Source: Flavobacterium sp.
Lineage (GTDB): Bacteria > Bacteroidota > Bacteroidia > Flavobacteriales > Flavobacteriaceae
Direction: 5' to 3'
Length of the DNA stretch: 64,000 bases
Assembly: GCA_018401995.1 (NCBI GenBank)
Contig: JAGYJR010000011.1
Coordinates: forward strand, 1-64,000
The notes under the pieces are model-generated. The model saw nothing but the letters and a program-made list of their open reading frames with translations, did no database searches and had not been told where the DNA came from. The stretch's first letter is position 1. Each line of letters begins with the position of its first letter. The position numbers and the translations under genes are program-made. Below are positions 54,515 to 64,000 of this stretch, piece by piece.

Positions 54515-54913
54515 TTACACTCGATCATCCAAACCTAACAACAACAATTGCGCAGTAGCTTCGTTGGTTGCTAAAGGCACGTTGTGTACATCACAAATTC
54601 GGATTAACATGGAAATATCGGGTTCGTGTGCGTGACTTGATGTTGGGTCTTTAAAAAACAATACCATTTTTGTTTTACCTTCTGCTACTCTAGCCGCAAT
54701 TTGTGCATCGCCACCTAATGGTCCTGAAAGCATTTTTCTAACTTTTAATCCAGAGTTTTCAATTTTACTTCCAGTCGTTCCAGTTGCGATTAGCTTGATG
54801 TTTTCAGAAATTAAAAGGTGTTTGTTTCGGTTCAAAAATTCAACCATTTCTGCTTTTTTTCCATCATGGGCAATAATTGCCATTTCAAACTTTTTTACCG
54901 TTTTAGTTTTCAT
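54515..54913 (-). CDS. mgsA: Methylglyoxal synthase
   Basis: 132 residues with the MGS pattern: AIIAHDGKKAEMVEF near 12, LIATGTTGSKIE near 41, SGPLGGDAQIAARV near 64 (catalytic Asp), FFKDPTSSHAHEPDI near 86 with the phosphate-binding residues, and RICDVHNVPLATNEATA near 106. It turns DHAP into methylglyoxal and phosphate, an overflow path of glycolysis. It follows the amino-sugar kinase with an 11 nt overlap. Confidence 0.95.
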   Translation of the reverse strand: MKTKTVKKFEMAIIAHDGKKAEMVEFLNRNKHLLISENIKLIATGTTGSKIENSGLKVRKMLSGPLGGDAQIAARVAEGKTKMVLFFKDPTSSHAHEPDISMLIRICDVHNVPLATNEATAQLLLLGLDDRV

Positions 54914-55754
54914 TGGTATGGTATTGAATTAAACCGTCAATTGGTCGTTTAAGTATTTTTCCTGTTTGAATGCCGTATTGTGTAAGTAAAATTCCAATTT
55001 CATCTTGTAAATGATACGCAATTGAACCCACAAAATGAACCGGAATTTCTTTGCAATTTTCAAACTGCATGATGTAATTTTCAATAAAAGTTTCCAATTC
55101 TTTACGAATGATTTTTTGGCAAAATTCGGTATTCTTAAATTGGATTAAAAATGGAGCAAAAGTTGCTAAATACGCATTGGGATTGGGCTCTTTATATAAG
55201 TTATGCTTGATTACATCAGCATCTAAATCAAATTGTTTTTCAAATTCTTGAGCCATTTCCTTTGGCATGGCATTAAAATAATACGCACGAATTAAATGTC
55301 TTCCAAAACGATTACCCGAAGCATCATCCATAGCAATATAACCTAAAGATTGTACTTTTTGTTGCAACTGCGTTCCATCAAAATAGCTGCAATTGGAGCC
55401 TGTTCCCAAAATACATACAATTGCTTTCTCGTTTTTTGGTGTTGTAGCGTAAACAGCTGCATAAGTATCTTCAAAAACTTCTACACTTGCGTTTTTAAAA
55501 AGCTCTTGAAATACGGTTGCTAAGAAATTTTTCATTCTATCAGTTCCGCAACCTGCACCATAAAAATGCAAATGCGTGACATTCGAGATAGCTTCAACCA
55601 AAGTTTCATTGGAATGAATTCTTTCCAAAATATCTTCTTTAGTTAAAACCTCAGGATTCAAACCTAAAGTTTGTGTGGAAAACAATATTTCACCTGATGT
55701 ATTTATGGCAATCCAATCGGCTTTTGAAGAACCGCTATCAACAATTAATCTCAT
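54903..55754 (-). CDS. BadF/BadG-type sugar kinase, N-acetylglucosamine kinase-like
   Basis: 283 residues of the BadF/BadG/BcrA/BcrD ATPase family (actin-like fold): N-terminal phosphate-1 motif VDSGSSKADW near 4, YGAGCGT near 69, ILGTGSNCSYFDG near 115, YIAMDDASGNRFGRHL near 138 and VGSIAYHL near 242. This matches the N-acetylglucosamine kinase-like proteins of Bacteroidota. The acceptor sugar is inferred. It overlaps mgsA by 11 nt. Confidence 0.83.
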   Translation of the reverse strand: MRLIVDSGSSKADWIAINTSGEILFSTQTLGLNPEVLTKEDILERIHSNETLVEAISNVTHLHFYGAGCGTDRMKNFLATVFQELFKNASVEVFEDTYAAVYATTPKNEKAIVCILGTGSNCSYFDGTQLQQKVQSLGYIAMDDASGNRFGRHLIRAYYFNAMPKEMAQEFEKQFDLDADVIKHNLYKEPNPNAYLATFAPFLIQFKNTEFCQKIIRKELETFIENYIMQFENCKEIPVHFVGSIAYHLQDEIGILLTQYGIQTGKILKRPIDGLIQYHTNEN

Positions 55755-55784
55755 AGTTAGCTAGGCATTATTTATTCCAAAAAT

Positions 55785-55815
55785 AAAAAAAGTCTTACGA
55801 TTGGCAAGACTTTTA
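55785..55815 (-). terminator. Terminator after gap
   Basis: The transcript forms AAAAGTCTTGC / GTAAGACTTTT, about 10 bp with one mismatch and a short loop, followed by a T-run. It lies between gap and the sugar kinase. Confidence 0.8.
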
Positions 55816-55822
55816 TAAATGT

Positions 55823-57827
<2,005 letters not shown>

Positions 57828-57939
57828 TTGTTTCGTTTAGTATTGTAAATTTAAGAATTTAAGACGAAAATTCCGAACGTTTTGCCACGTAATTGGTCTA
57901 ATTTATGATAAATTTAGCTTGAATTTTACAAAAAGTAGA

Positions 57940-60900
57940 TTATTCAATTTCAGGAATCTCCAAAGGTTTTTCGGTTGGTTCTTTTTGCGTATCGGTTTTC
58001 TTGTTTTTTCTGTCGTTGATAAAATTTAGAAAATCAGGAGATAGATCAGAATCTGGGAATTCGTTAGAATTATCTGATTTATTTTGTTCTTGTTTTTTCT
58101 TGGTAAACACTTTTTGGATTAATTCTTTGAATGTATCAAAATCCACATTATACGTTAAACCAATTCCTTGAGTATATCCAATTCCTTCACCAATGTAATT
58201 GATATCATTTTCTCTGTTGAATACGCGTGCACGAAGCGAACCATCTTCATTCAACTGCATTTGAATTTCTACATTTCCAATTAATACCGATTCCGCTACG
58301 CCACCAACAGGTACACCAACTCTACCGTTTATTGAAATTTTCTCATTAATTTGGGTGTTTAATGTAACTCCAACCCTATCTGAAATTTGATTAATTCTAT
58401 CACCTTGGCTGTAATCTACTCCTAATTGTAATTTGCTATCTTCATCAGAAAACAAATCAGAAAACAAGGAGCTTGCTCTTTCAAATAATGGTCCGTAAGC
58501 AACATTTCCAACATTTTCTGCTGTCATGAAAGAACCTGTTGAAAGTAAGGCTAAAGCTTGTGTTTGTCGCGTATCTTTATCTTGTAATTTGTAATCTACT
58601 TCGCTTTTTAACACCGAACTTACATTTGGAAAATCAATATTAAAATCGGGTTGCGGATTACTTAAATTTCCTTGGATAATGATAGAAACATTGGTATCTA
58701 CTTTTCTATTGAACGAAGCACTTTCTAACAATAAAGCTGGATTTGCTTGCGTACTATAAATAGCTTCTAAATCTAAAACAGCATTCATGGGTTCACCATA
58801 CCATCTAATGGTTCCACCTCTTTTTACACTGAATTTTTTATCAATTAAACCTCCATATTTAAACGAATAAGAACCTTCCATAATTTGGAAATCACCATAC
58901 ATTAAAAACTTTCCTAAGGTATTGATTTCCATTTTCATAGAACCATAACCTGTTCCTTTCATGGAATGTCCTGAATTTCTATCTAAAATTACTTCAATTT
59001 CAGCATTGGTGTTAATATCAAAGTCAAAATCCAATTCAATACCTTGGTAATTATTGACAGTATTTACAATACCATTTTCGTTATTAAATTTTTGTTCTCT
59101 AGTAATAAAATTCAAGAATGAATTATCTCCAACTTCTTCTGAATCATTTACTGGAATTTTTATTGATGTTCCTTTTTCAGATTCTCCTGCAACATTTATT
59201 ACAAGCGCATTAGTTGGCCCTTTTACTGTTGCAAAACCATTTAAAAAAGCTGTTCCATAATAATAAACATCTTCACCATCTTTGGTGTCTAAAGCTAAAA
59301 TATTGTCTGATCGTACTTCCAAATCAATTTCCCAATCATCAAATACTTCATGTCTAACACTTCCTCTAAGAAGTCCGTTAGTATTGAATTTAGTGTCCGT
59401 TATCTTAATATTTCTGAATAAAAATTGACGTTCTGTTACATCTACAATTGCATTAGGTTCAAAATTGTAATCTGTATTTAAATATGGAATTTTTAATCCC
59501 GATTCGTTTAAATATAACCTCCCATTAATTTCAGGATTTGACAGAGAACCTGCGATTGTAGCTCTTCCAGTTGCGTTTCCTCTAACATCTGAAACAATGG
59601 AACTTAATAATGGTCCAAATGGTGCCAAATCAAACTCCATAAAACTTGCTTCTAAATCAAGGTCAGATATTTTATTCTTATAATCTAATTTTCCTTCTAA
59701 AGAAAAACGATCTTCATCATCATTTTTGATGTAAGAATTGATTGCAAATTGATTAAAACTTTCGTTTCCTCTGATATTAAAAATAAAATCACCTATTGGA
59801 AATTCATTGATTTTGAGCGCATCAATTGTTATGTTAGACTCTGGTTTGAATTGACTTTCCTCTTGTTGAACTGAAACAAAACCATTCAGCTTTCCTTTAA
59901 AAAACAAACTATCTACTGAGGGCGTAATTTTTTCTAAATCAACATCATTAAAAACTAAATTCAAATCTTTAAAAGTAGAGTCTTTCATCGTACCATAAAA
60001 ATTCATATTTTGCTCTTTGTGAGAAAGACTAATTTTTTCGAAAGTAAAATTCTGTACTGTTTTATCAAAGACAATTTTATTATCGTTGGTTTCTTTTTCG
60101 TTGATGAACCATAAATACTCTTTTAAATTTATTTCCGATTTTTTAAATCCTATTACAGATTGTCTATCTTCATTAATTGTATGATATAAATTCAACGCAA
60201 ATTGATCTTGATTTTTTGAACCTCCATTAAACTCTGTTCTAAAGAAAAGAGTATCATTCATGGTTACATTAATTAAACTAAAATCAGAAATTTTATAATT
60301 TTTTAATCTAAGACTATCCATTTCAATATATGTATTGTATAATGGATTTTTATTATCAATGTCAATAGAAATATTGTCAAATTTATTTTTGAATGCTTCA
60401 ATTTTAGGTGATTTAAAATCAAATTCGAAACGGCCTTCATCCGCATTGATTTTTCCTTTTATTTTGGTGTTTTTAGCAATTATTACATCTGGTAAAAACA
60501 CTTCAACAATTTTGTTATGAATATCAAAATTGAAATCCAAAAATTGACCTTCTTGTAATTCGTTTGGAGAATAATTGGCATACAAACTTCCAACTGCATT
60601 TTCTAAAATTTTTTGAACTTGAGCAATTTTATATTTACCAACTACTTTTCCATTCACAATATCCTTTGAATCTACGGTTATTGTTCTTACATTATTTTCA
60701 TCAAAAGAAGAAACAACGGTAAAATCTTCAAAGAAATAAGAAGCTTTACTGTTTTGGTAGGAAACATTTTTAAAATTAAGATTTCCATCTAAATCATCAA
60801 GAGTATTTCCTTTAGCCTCAAAACTCAGGTTTCCCTTAAAAATAGAAAAAGTATCAGTTTCAACCCAATTCAGTTCCTGCAAATCAGCATAATCAATATT

Positions 60901-62370
60901 GGCTTTGAAATTGTAATTCTTGATTTTAGAACTTAAATCTACCAAACCATCAAAATCCATGCGCAAATTAGGATCATTACTATTGAAATAACCTTTAAAA
61001 TAAGGCATTTTCATTACACCATCAACAGTAATATTGGAATAATTATATCCATTATACACAAAATTTTTAATCTTCCCTTTTACTTTGGTGTTCAAATATT
61101 TTTGGTTAAAACCTTGACCATCAACAATTACGTCTAAATTTGTCCAACCAATTTCTTTTTCTCCCAAAAATGTTCCCAATTGAAATTTTCCTAGCACAAT
61201 AGTTCCTTGATATGTGGCATTGTCAATATTTCCCAAGTCTTGTATTGCTAAGTCTGCATTTACTTGGCCTAAATTTGAAGTTAAATAGACTTTCGAATTA
61301 ATAAAATCTTCCGTAAGTTCTACATCACCAGCGATATTTACATTACCTAACTTGTCTAGTGACGAAGGTAATCGTGTTCCTAAAATATTAGGAAGAATTG
61401 CACTTAAATTTTGGTAATTTGAAGAAACGCGGTCTAATTTTCCTTTGATGTAAAATGACTTTTCTTTATGAAAAAGATTTTTAAAAGTGATATTTCCAAT
61501 AATTTCAGATTGGTTTTTATCTACTAATTTTAAATTTTCAGTGGTAAAATTATTCAATGTTCCAATTAAATGCGTATTGACATAAAACAAATTATCAGTA
61601 CCAAATTCCTTATAAAAATAATTCAAATCATTAGAAGCAATTGTAGCTTTTTCAAAGTTCACATCAAAAACTACTTTATTATTGAAATCTGAAAAATCTT
61701 CTCTTTTGTAACGCAATTCTACAATTCCTTTAATTTCAGATTCTTTGGTATAAGCATCTAAATTTTGAAGTAAAATATTGGATTTGGTATACGTAAAATT
61801 AGCTGTTAATTGCTCCATTTGTAAACCTCGGTGATCTAAAAATGAAAGCTTCTCAATAAACGTATAAACATTTGGACCTTTAATTAAAAAATCATCTAAT
61901 TTTCCTTCCAATTTTTTAAAATCAAGTAGTTTTGGTGTTTCTAGATTTTCATCCGTATAGCGAAAACGACTGTTGAAAATCGTCATAGAAGTAATTCTCA
62001 TGCGAAACTTTCCAGAAGAAGGCGAACCATCATCAAACGCTTCAATGAATTTATCTAAATTGGTATAATTTTCATTTTTAAATTGATGAATATGAACATC
62101 CAAACCATGAAAAACGGCATCACCCAAATACGGATGCCCTTCGTTAATCAATTTATTGACATTTAAAATGGATGTATTAAGTGATTTAATATGAAAAAGC
62201 GTATCTTGATGATGGTCTCTTACTAAAACACCTTTCAACTTAACTGTTCCAAATGGAGTAATGGCAACTCTAGAAATTGTAATATCAGTTCCAAATTCCG
62301 TATTTAGCTCATTTGTAGCGTATTGGCCTAATTTTGTTTGTACAAAAGGTAATGATAAAAGAACACCCAT
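57940..62370 (-). CDS. tamB: TamB, translocation and assembly module inner-membrane component
   Basis: 1476 residues from the first ATG (62370), nearly all long amphipathic beta repeats, with a TamB/DUF490 domain in the last 400 residues (for example FLNFITREQKFN near 1096 and YSFKYGGLIDKKFSVKRGG near 1165) and a disordered charged C-terminus. It spans the periplasm as a lipid-conducting or assembly bridge. The ATG falls inside the membrane anchor. The same frame is open 21 codons further upstream to an ATC at 62433, giving IKKFKKILVRTVIILLLFLL, a full helix. The true start is therefore uncertain. Confidence 0.9.
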   Translation of the reverse strand: MGVLLSLPFVQTKLGQYATNELNTEFGTDITISRVAITPFGTVKLKGVLVRDHHQDTLFHIKSLNTSILNVNKLINEGHPYLGDAVFHGLDVHIHQFKNENYTNLDKFIEAFDDGSPSSGKFRMRITSMTIFNSRFRYTDENLETPKLLDFKKLEGKLDDFLIKGPNVYTFIEKLSFLDHRGLQMEQLTANFTYTKSNILLQNLDAYTKESEIKGIVELRYKREDFSDFNNKVVFDVNFEKATIASNDLNYFYKEFGTDNLFYVNTHLIGTLNNFTTENLKLVDKNQSEIIGNITFKNLFHKEKSFYIKGKLDRVSSNYQNLSAILPNILGTRLPSSLDKLGNVNIAGDVELTEDFINSKVYLTSNLGQVNADLAIQDLGNIDNATYQGTIVLGKFQLGTFLGEKEIGWTNLDVIVDGQGFNQKYLNTKVKGKIKNFVYNGYNYSNITVDGVMKMPYFKGYFNSNDPNLRMDFDGLVDLSSKIKNYNFKANIDYADLQELNWVETDTFSIFKGNLSFEAKGNTLDDLDGNLNFKNVSYQNSKASYFFEDFTVVSSFDENNVRTITVDSKDIVNGKVVGKYKIAQVQKILENAVGSLYANYSPNELQEGQFLDFNFDIHNKIVEVFLPDVIIAKNTKIKGKINADEGRFEFDFKSPKIEAFKNKFDNISIDIDNKNPLYNTYIEMDSLRLKNYKISDFSLINVTMNDTLFFRTEFNGGSKNQDQFALNLYHTINEDRQSVIGFKKSEINLKEYLWFINEKETNDNKIVFDKTVQNFTFEKISLSHKEQNMNFYGTMKDSTFKDLNLVFNDVDLEKITPSVDSLFFKGKLNGFVSVQQEESQFKPESNITIDALKINEFPIGDFIFNIRGNESFNQFAINSYIKNDDEDRFSLEGKLDYKNKISDLDLEASFMEFDLAPFGPLLSSIVSDVRGNATGRATIAGSLSNPEINGRLYLNESGLKIPYLNTDYNFEPNAIVDVTERQFLFRNIKITDTKFNTNGLLRGSVRHEVFDDWEIDLEVRSDNILALDTKDGEDVYYYGTAFLNGFATVKGPTNALVINVAGESEKGTSIKIPVNDSEEVGDNSFLNFITREQKFNNENGIVNTVNNYQGIELDFDFDINTNAEIEVILDRNSGHSMKGTGYGSMKMEINTLGKFLMYGDFQIMEGSYSFKYGGLIDKKFSVKRGGTIRWYGEPMNAVLDLEAIYSTQANPALLLESASFNRKVDTNVSIIIQGNLSNPQPDFNIDFPNVSSVLKSEVDYKLQDKDTRQTQALALLSTGSFMTAENVGNVAYGPLFERASSLFSDLFSDEDSKLQLGVDYSQGDRINQISDRVGVTLNTQINEKISINGRVGVPVGGVAESVLIGNVEIQMQLNEDGSLRARVFNRENDINYIGEGIGYTQGIGLTYNVDFDTFKELIQKVFTKKKQEQNKSDNSNEFPDSDLSPDFLNFINDRKNKKTDTQKEPTEKPLEIPEIE

Positions 62371-62546
62371 AAGGAGTAAAAAAAGTAATAATATAATTAC
62401 TGTACGAACGAGTATTTTTTTAAATTTTTTGATACCTTATTTTGTATTAAATTTGCAGGAATTGTTAGTAATTCAAATAACAAACAAAAATAATGATTTT
62501 TGTAAGATAATTACAATTATCAACCAATCAATTTTCGTGCCTTTTT

Positions 62547-63569
62547 ATGAATACACCAAATATTTACACTTTAGCTATTGAAAGTTCGTGCGATGACACA
62601 TCTGCAGCGGTTTTATATAACGATAAAGTTTTATCAAATGTTGTTGCCCGACAAACCATTCATGAAGAATATGGTGGTGTAGTTCCTGAACTAGCCTCAA
62701 GAGCGCATCAACAAAATATTGTTCCAGTAGTTGATGTAGCATTAAAAAAAGCAGGAATTACTAAAAACGACTTAAATTGTATCGCTTTTACTCAAGGTCC
62801 AGGATTAATGGGTTCGCTTCTGGTTGGGGGTTCTTTTGCTAAATCGATGAGCATGGCATTGGATATTCCACTAATTGCAGTGAATCACATGAAAGCGCAT
62901 ATTTTAGCTCATTTTATTGATGAAGAAGGATTTGATAAACCCACATTTCCTTTTTTAGCTTTAACTATTTCTGGCGGACATACGCAAATTGTGAAAGTAA
63001 ATAGTTTTTTTGATTTGGAAATTATTGGAGAAACTACGGATGATGCTGTGGGAGAAGCGTTTGATAAAAGTGCTAAAATTCTAGGTTTACCTTATCCTGG
63101 CGGACCTTTAGTAGATAAATTTGCACAAGAAGGTAATCCAAAAGCATTCCCGTTTACTAAACCAAAAGTGGACGGATTAAACTTTAGTTTTAGCGGTTTG
63201 AAAACTCAAATTTTATATTTCATCCAAAAAAATGTAGCCGAAAATCCCAATTTCATTGAAGAAAATAAAGCGGACATCTGTGCTTCTATTCAACACACCA
63301 TTATCAATATTTTAATGGATAAATTGAAATTAGCCGTGGCTGAGACTGGAATTAATCAAATTGCGATTGGTGGCGGTGTTTCAGCAAATTCAGGCATTCG
63401 AACCACTTTGAAAGAAGCAGAAAAAAAATACGGTTGGAAAACCTATATTCCAAAATTTGAATACACAACCGATAATGCTGCTATGATTGGAATTGTGGGA
63501 TATTACAACTTTTTGGAACAAAATTTCAGTGATGCAGCTGTGGTTTCTAAAGCACGAATTGAATTTTAA
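62547..63569 (+). CDS. tsaD: tRNA N6-adenosine threonylcarbamoyltransferase TsaD
   Basis: 340 residues with the ASKHA fold: AIESSCDDTSAAVL near 10, metal-binding HMKAH near 112-116, SGGHTQIV near 137, DDAVGEAFDKSAKILGLPYPGG near 162-183 and the NAAMIGIVGYYN segment near 310. It transfers the threonylcarbamoyl group to A37 of ANN-decoding tRNAs, with TsaB/TsaE; tsaE is at 50995. It is divergent from tamB. Confidence 0.97.
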   Translation: MNTPNIYTLAIESSCDDTSAAVLYNDKVLSNVVARQTIHEEYGGVVPELASRAHQQNIVPVVDVALKKAGITKNDLNCIAFTQGPGLMGSLLVGGSFAKSMSMALDIPLIAVNHMKAHILAHFIDEEGFDKPTFPFLALTISGGHTQIVKVNSFFDLEIIGETTDDAVGEAFDKSAKILGLPYPGGPLVDKFAQEGNPKAFPFTKPKVDGLNFSFSGLKTQILYFIQKNVAENPNFIEENKADICASIQHTIINILMDKLKLAVAETGINQIAIGGGVSANSGIRTTLKEAEKKYGWKTYIPKFEYTTDNAAMIGIVGYYNFLEQNFSDAAVVSKARIEF

Positions 63570-63617
63570 ATTCCAGAAGTTTCTATTTTATAATCTCTAA
63601 TCTCTAACTTCTAAAAA

Positions 63618-64000
63618 ATGCAACTATTTTATAATTCCGATGTAAAACCTGAAGATAAATCATTCTTTTTCGATAAAGAAGAAAGCAAACACATAGTTAA
63701 AGTTTTACGTAAAAAAGAAAGTGATAAAATATTTTTAACCAATGGATTAGGTTATTTTTTTGAATCAGAAATTATTTCTGCTTCTGAAAAAAAATGTGAA
63801 ATTAGAATTGCTAATGTTCAATTTCACGAACCCACTTCTTATCACATTCACATTGCTGTTGCACCAACCAAAATGAACGACCGTTTGGAATGGTTTTTAG
63901 AAAAAGCAACTGAAATTGGTATTCACGAAATTACCCCTATCATCTGCGAAAATTCGGAGCGAAAAGTATATAAAATTGACCGTGCGGAAAAAATTGTTCA
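63618..64000 (+). CDS. rsmE: RsmE, 16S rRNA m3U1498 methyltransferase, cut by window end
   Basis: The first 127 codons are present. The N-terminal PUA-like domain has MQLFYNSDVKPEDKSFFFD and ESKHIVKVLRKKESD near 22-36. The start of the SPOUT methyltransferase domain follows, with HIAVAPTKMNDRLEWFLEK near 76 and ATEIGIHEITPIICENSERK near 96-115. It starts 48 nt after the tsaD stop and runs off the window, so roughly the second half is missing. It methylates U1498 in the 30S subunit. Confidence 0.93.
   Translation, partial: MQLFYNSDVKPEDKSFFFDKEESKHIVKVLRKKESDKIFLTNGLGYFFESEIISASEKKCEIRIANVQFHEPTSYHIHIAVAPTKMNDRLEWFLEKATEIGIHEITPIICENSERKVYKIDRAEKIV

Overview
The window reads as a chromosomal segment from a member of the Bacteroidota, family Flavobacteriaceae, close to Flavobacterium. 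Four things point there: strongly AT-rich DNA; promoters of the TTG-N17..23-TAnnTTTG type instead of sigma-70 boxes; the type IX secretion regulator PorX; and lineage-typical gene fusions (LpxC-FabZ, HisB with two domains, HisIE, and a heavy-metal RND pump fused to its outer-membrane factor). Most of the window is well-packed housekeeping DNA. There is no prophage, CRISPR array or complete insertion sequence.

Layout. (1) 1-15.9 kb is an acetate/short-chain acid utilisation island: an InsA-like zinc-ribbon/HTH protein, an outer-membrane porin, a two-subunit sodium:solute symporter, a CrbS-type transporter-sensor kinase with a receiver-only partner, two acyl-CoA synthetases (one is Acs), a ChrA-type transporter, and a convergent pair made of a DnaQ-like exonuclease and a cNMP/CBS/DUF294 protein. 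Three transcription units in this island share a 16-17 nt motif exactly 30 nt upstream of a TAnnTTTA -7 box, so they look like one regulon. (2) 16-22.6 kb holds envelope and membrane genes (VTT protein, DUF3817, MscS channel, OmpA-family protein, two uncharacterised exported proteins, DUF2461, a thioesterase). (3) 22.6-23.9 kb is a 1.3 kb AT-rich stretch with only decayed gene remnants. (4) 23.9-31.6 kb is the complete histidine operon on the minus strand, hisG-D-C-B-H-A-F-IE. It is preceded by a textbook attenuator with a 17-residue leader peptide containing five consecutive His codons. hisIE carries a frameshift in this sequence. (5) 31.6-38.0 kb is a heavy-metal efflux operon. (6) 38.1-40.9 kb holds a VWA membrane protein and a chimeric remnant containing a duplicate of its 5' end. 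(7) 40.9-49.3 kb holds fabG, sucD and the lipid A cluster lpxD-lpxC/fabZ-lpxA-efp-lpxD2, plus an HD phosphohydrolase. (8) 49.4-64 kb holds porX, tsaE, an alanine dehydrogenase, tRNA-Val, methylglyoxal synthase, an amino-sugar kinase, gap, pfkA, tamB, tsaD and the start of rsmE.

How the genes fit together. The first island would import acetate (porin, then symporter), sense it (CrbS-like kinase) and activate it to acetyl-CoA (Acs and a propionyl-type synthetase). gap, pfkA and mgsA form a small glycolysis/overflow group. The lpx genes, tamB and the OmpA protein serve the outer membrane.

The most interesting items are: the shared bipartite promoter motif with no obvious DNA-binding output on the two-component system, next to a candidate domesticated InsA-like regulator; the histidine attenuator with an overlapping second terminator-like helix; the internal signal peptide in the RND-OMF fusion; and the hisIE frameshift.
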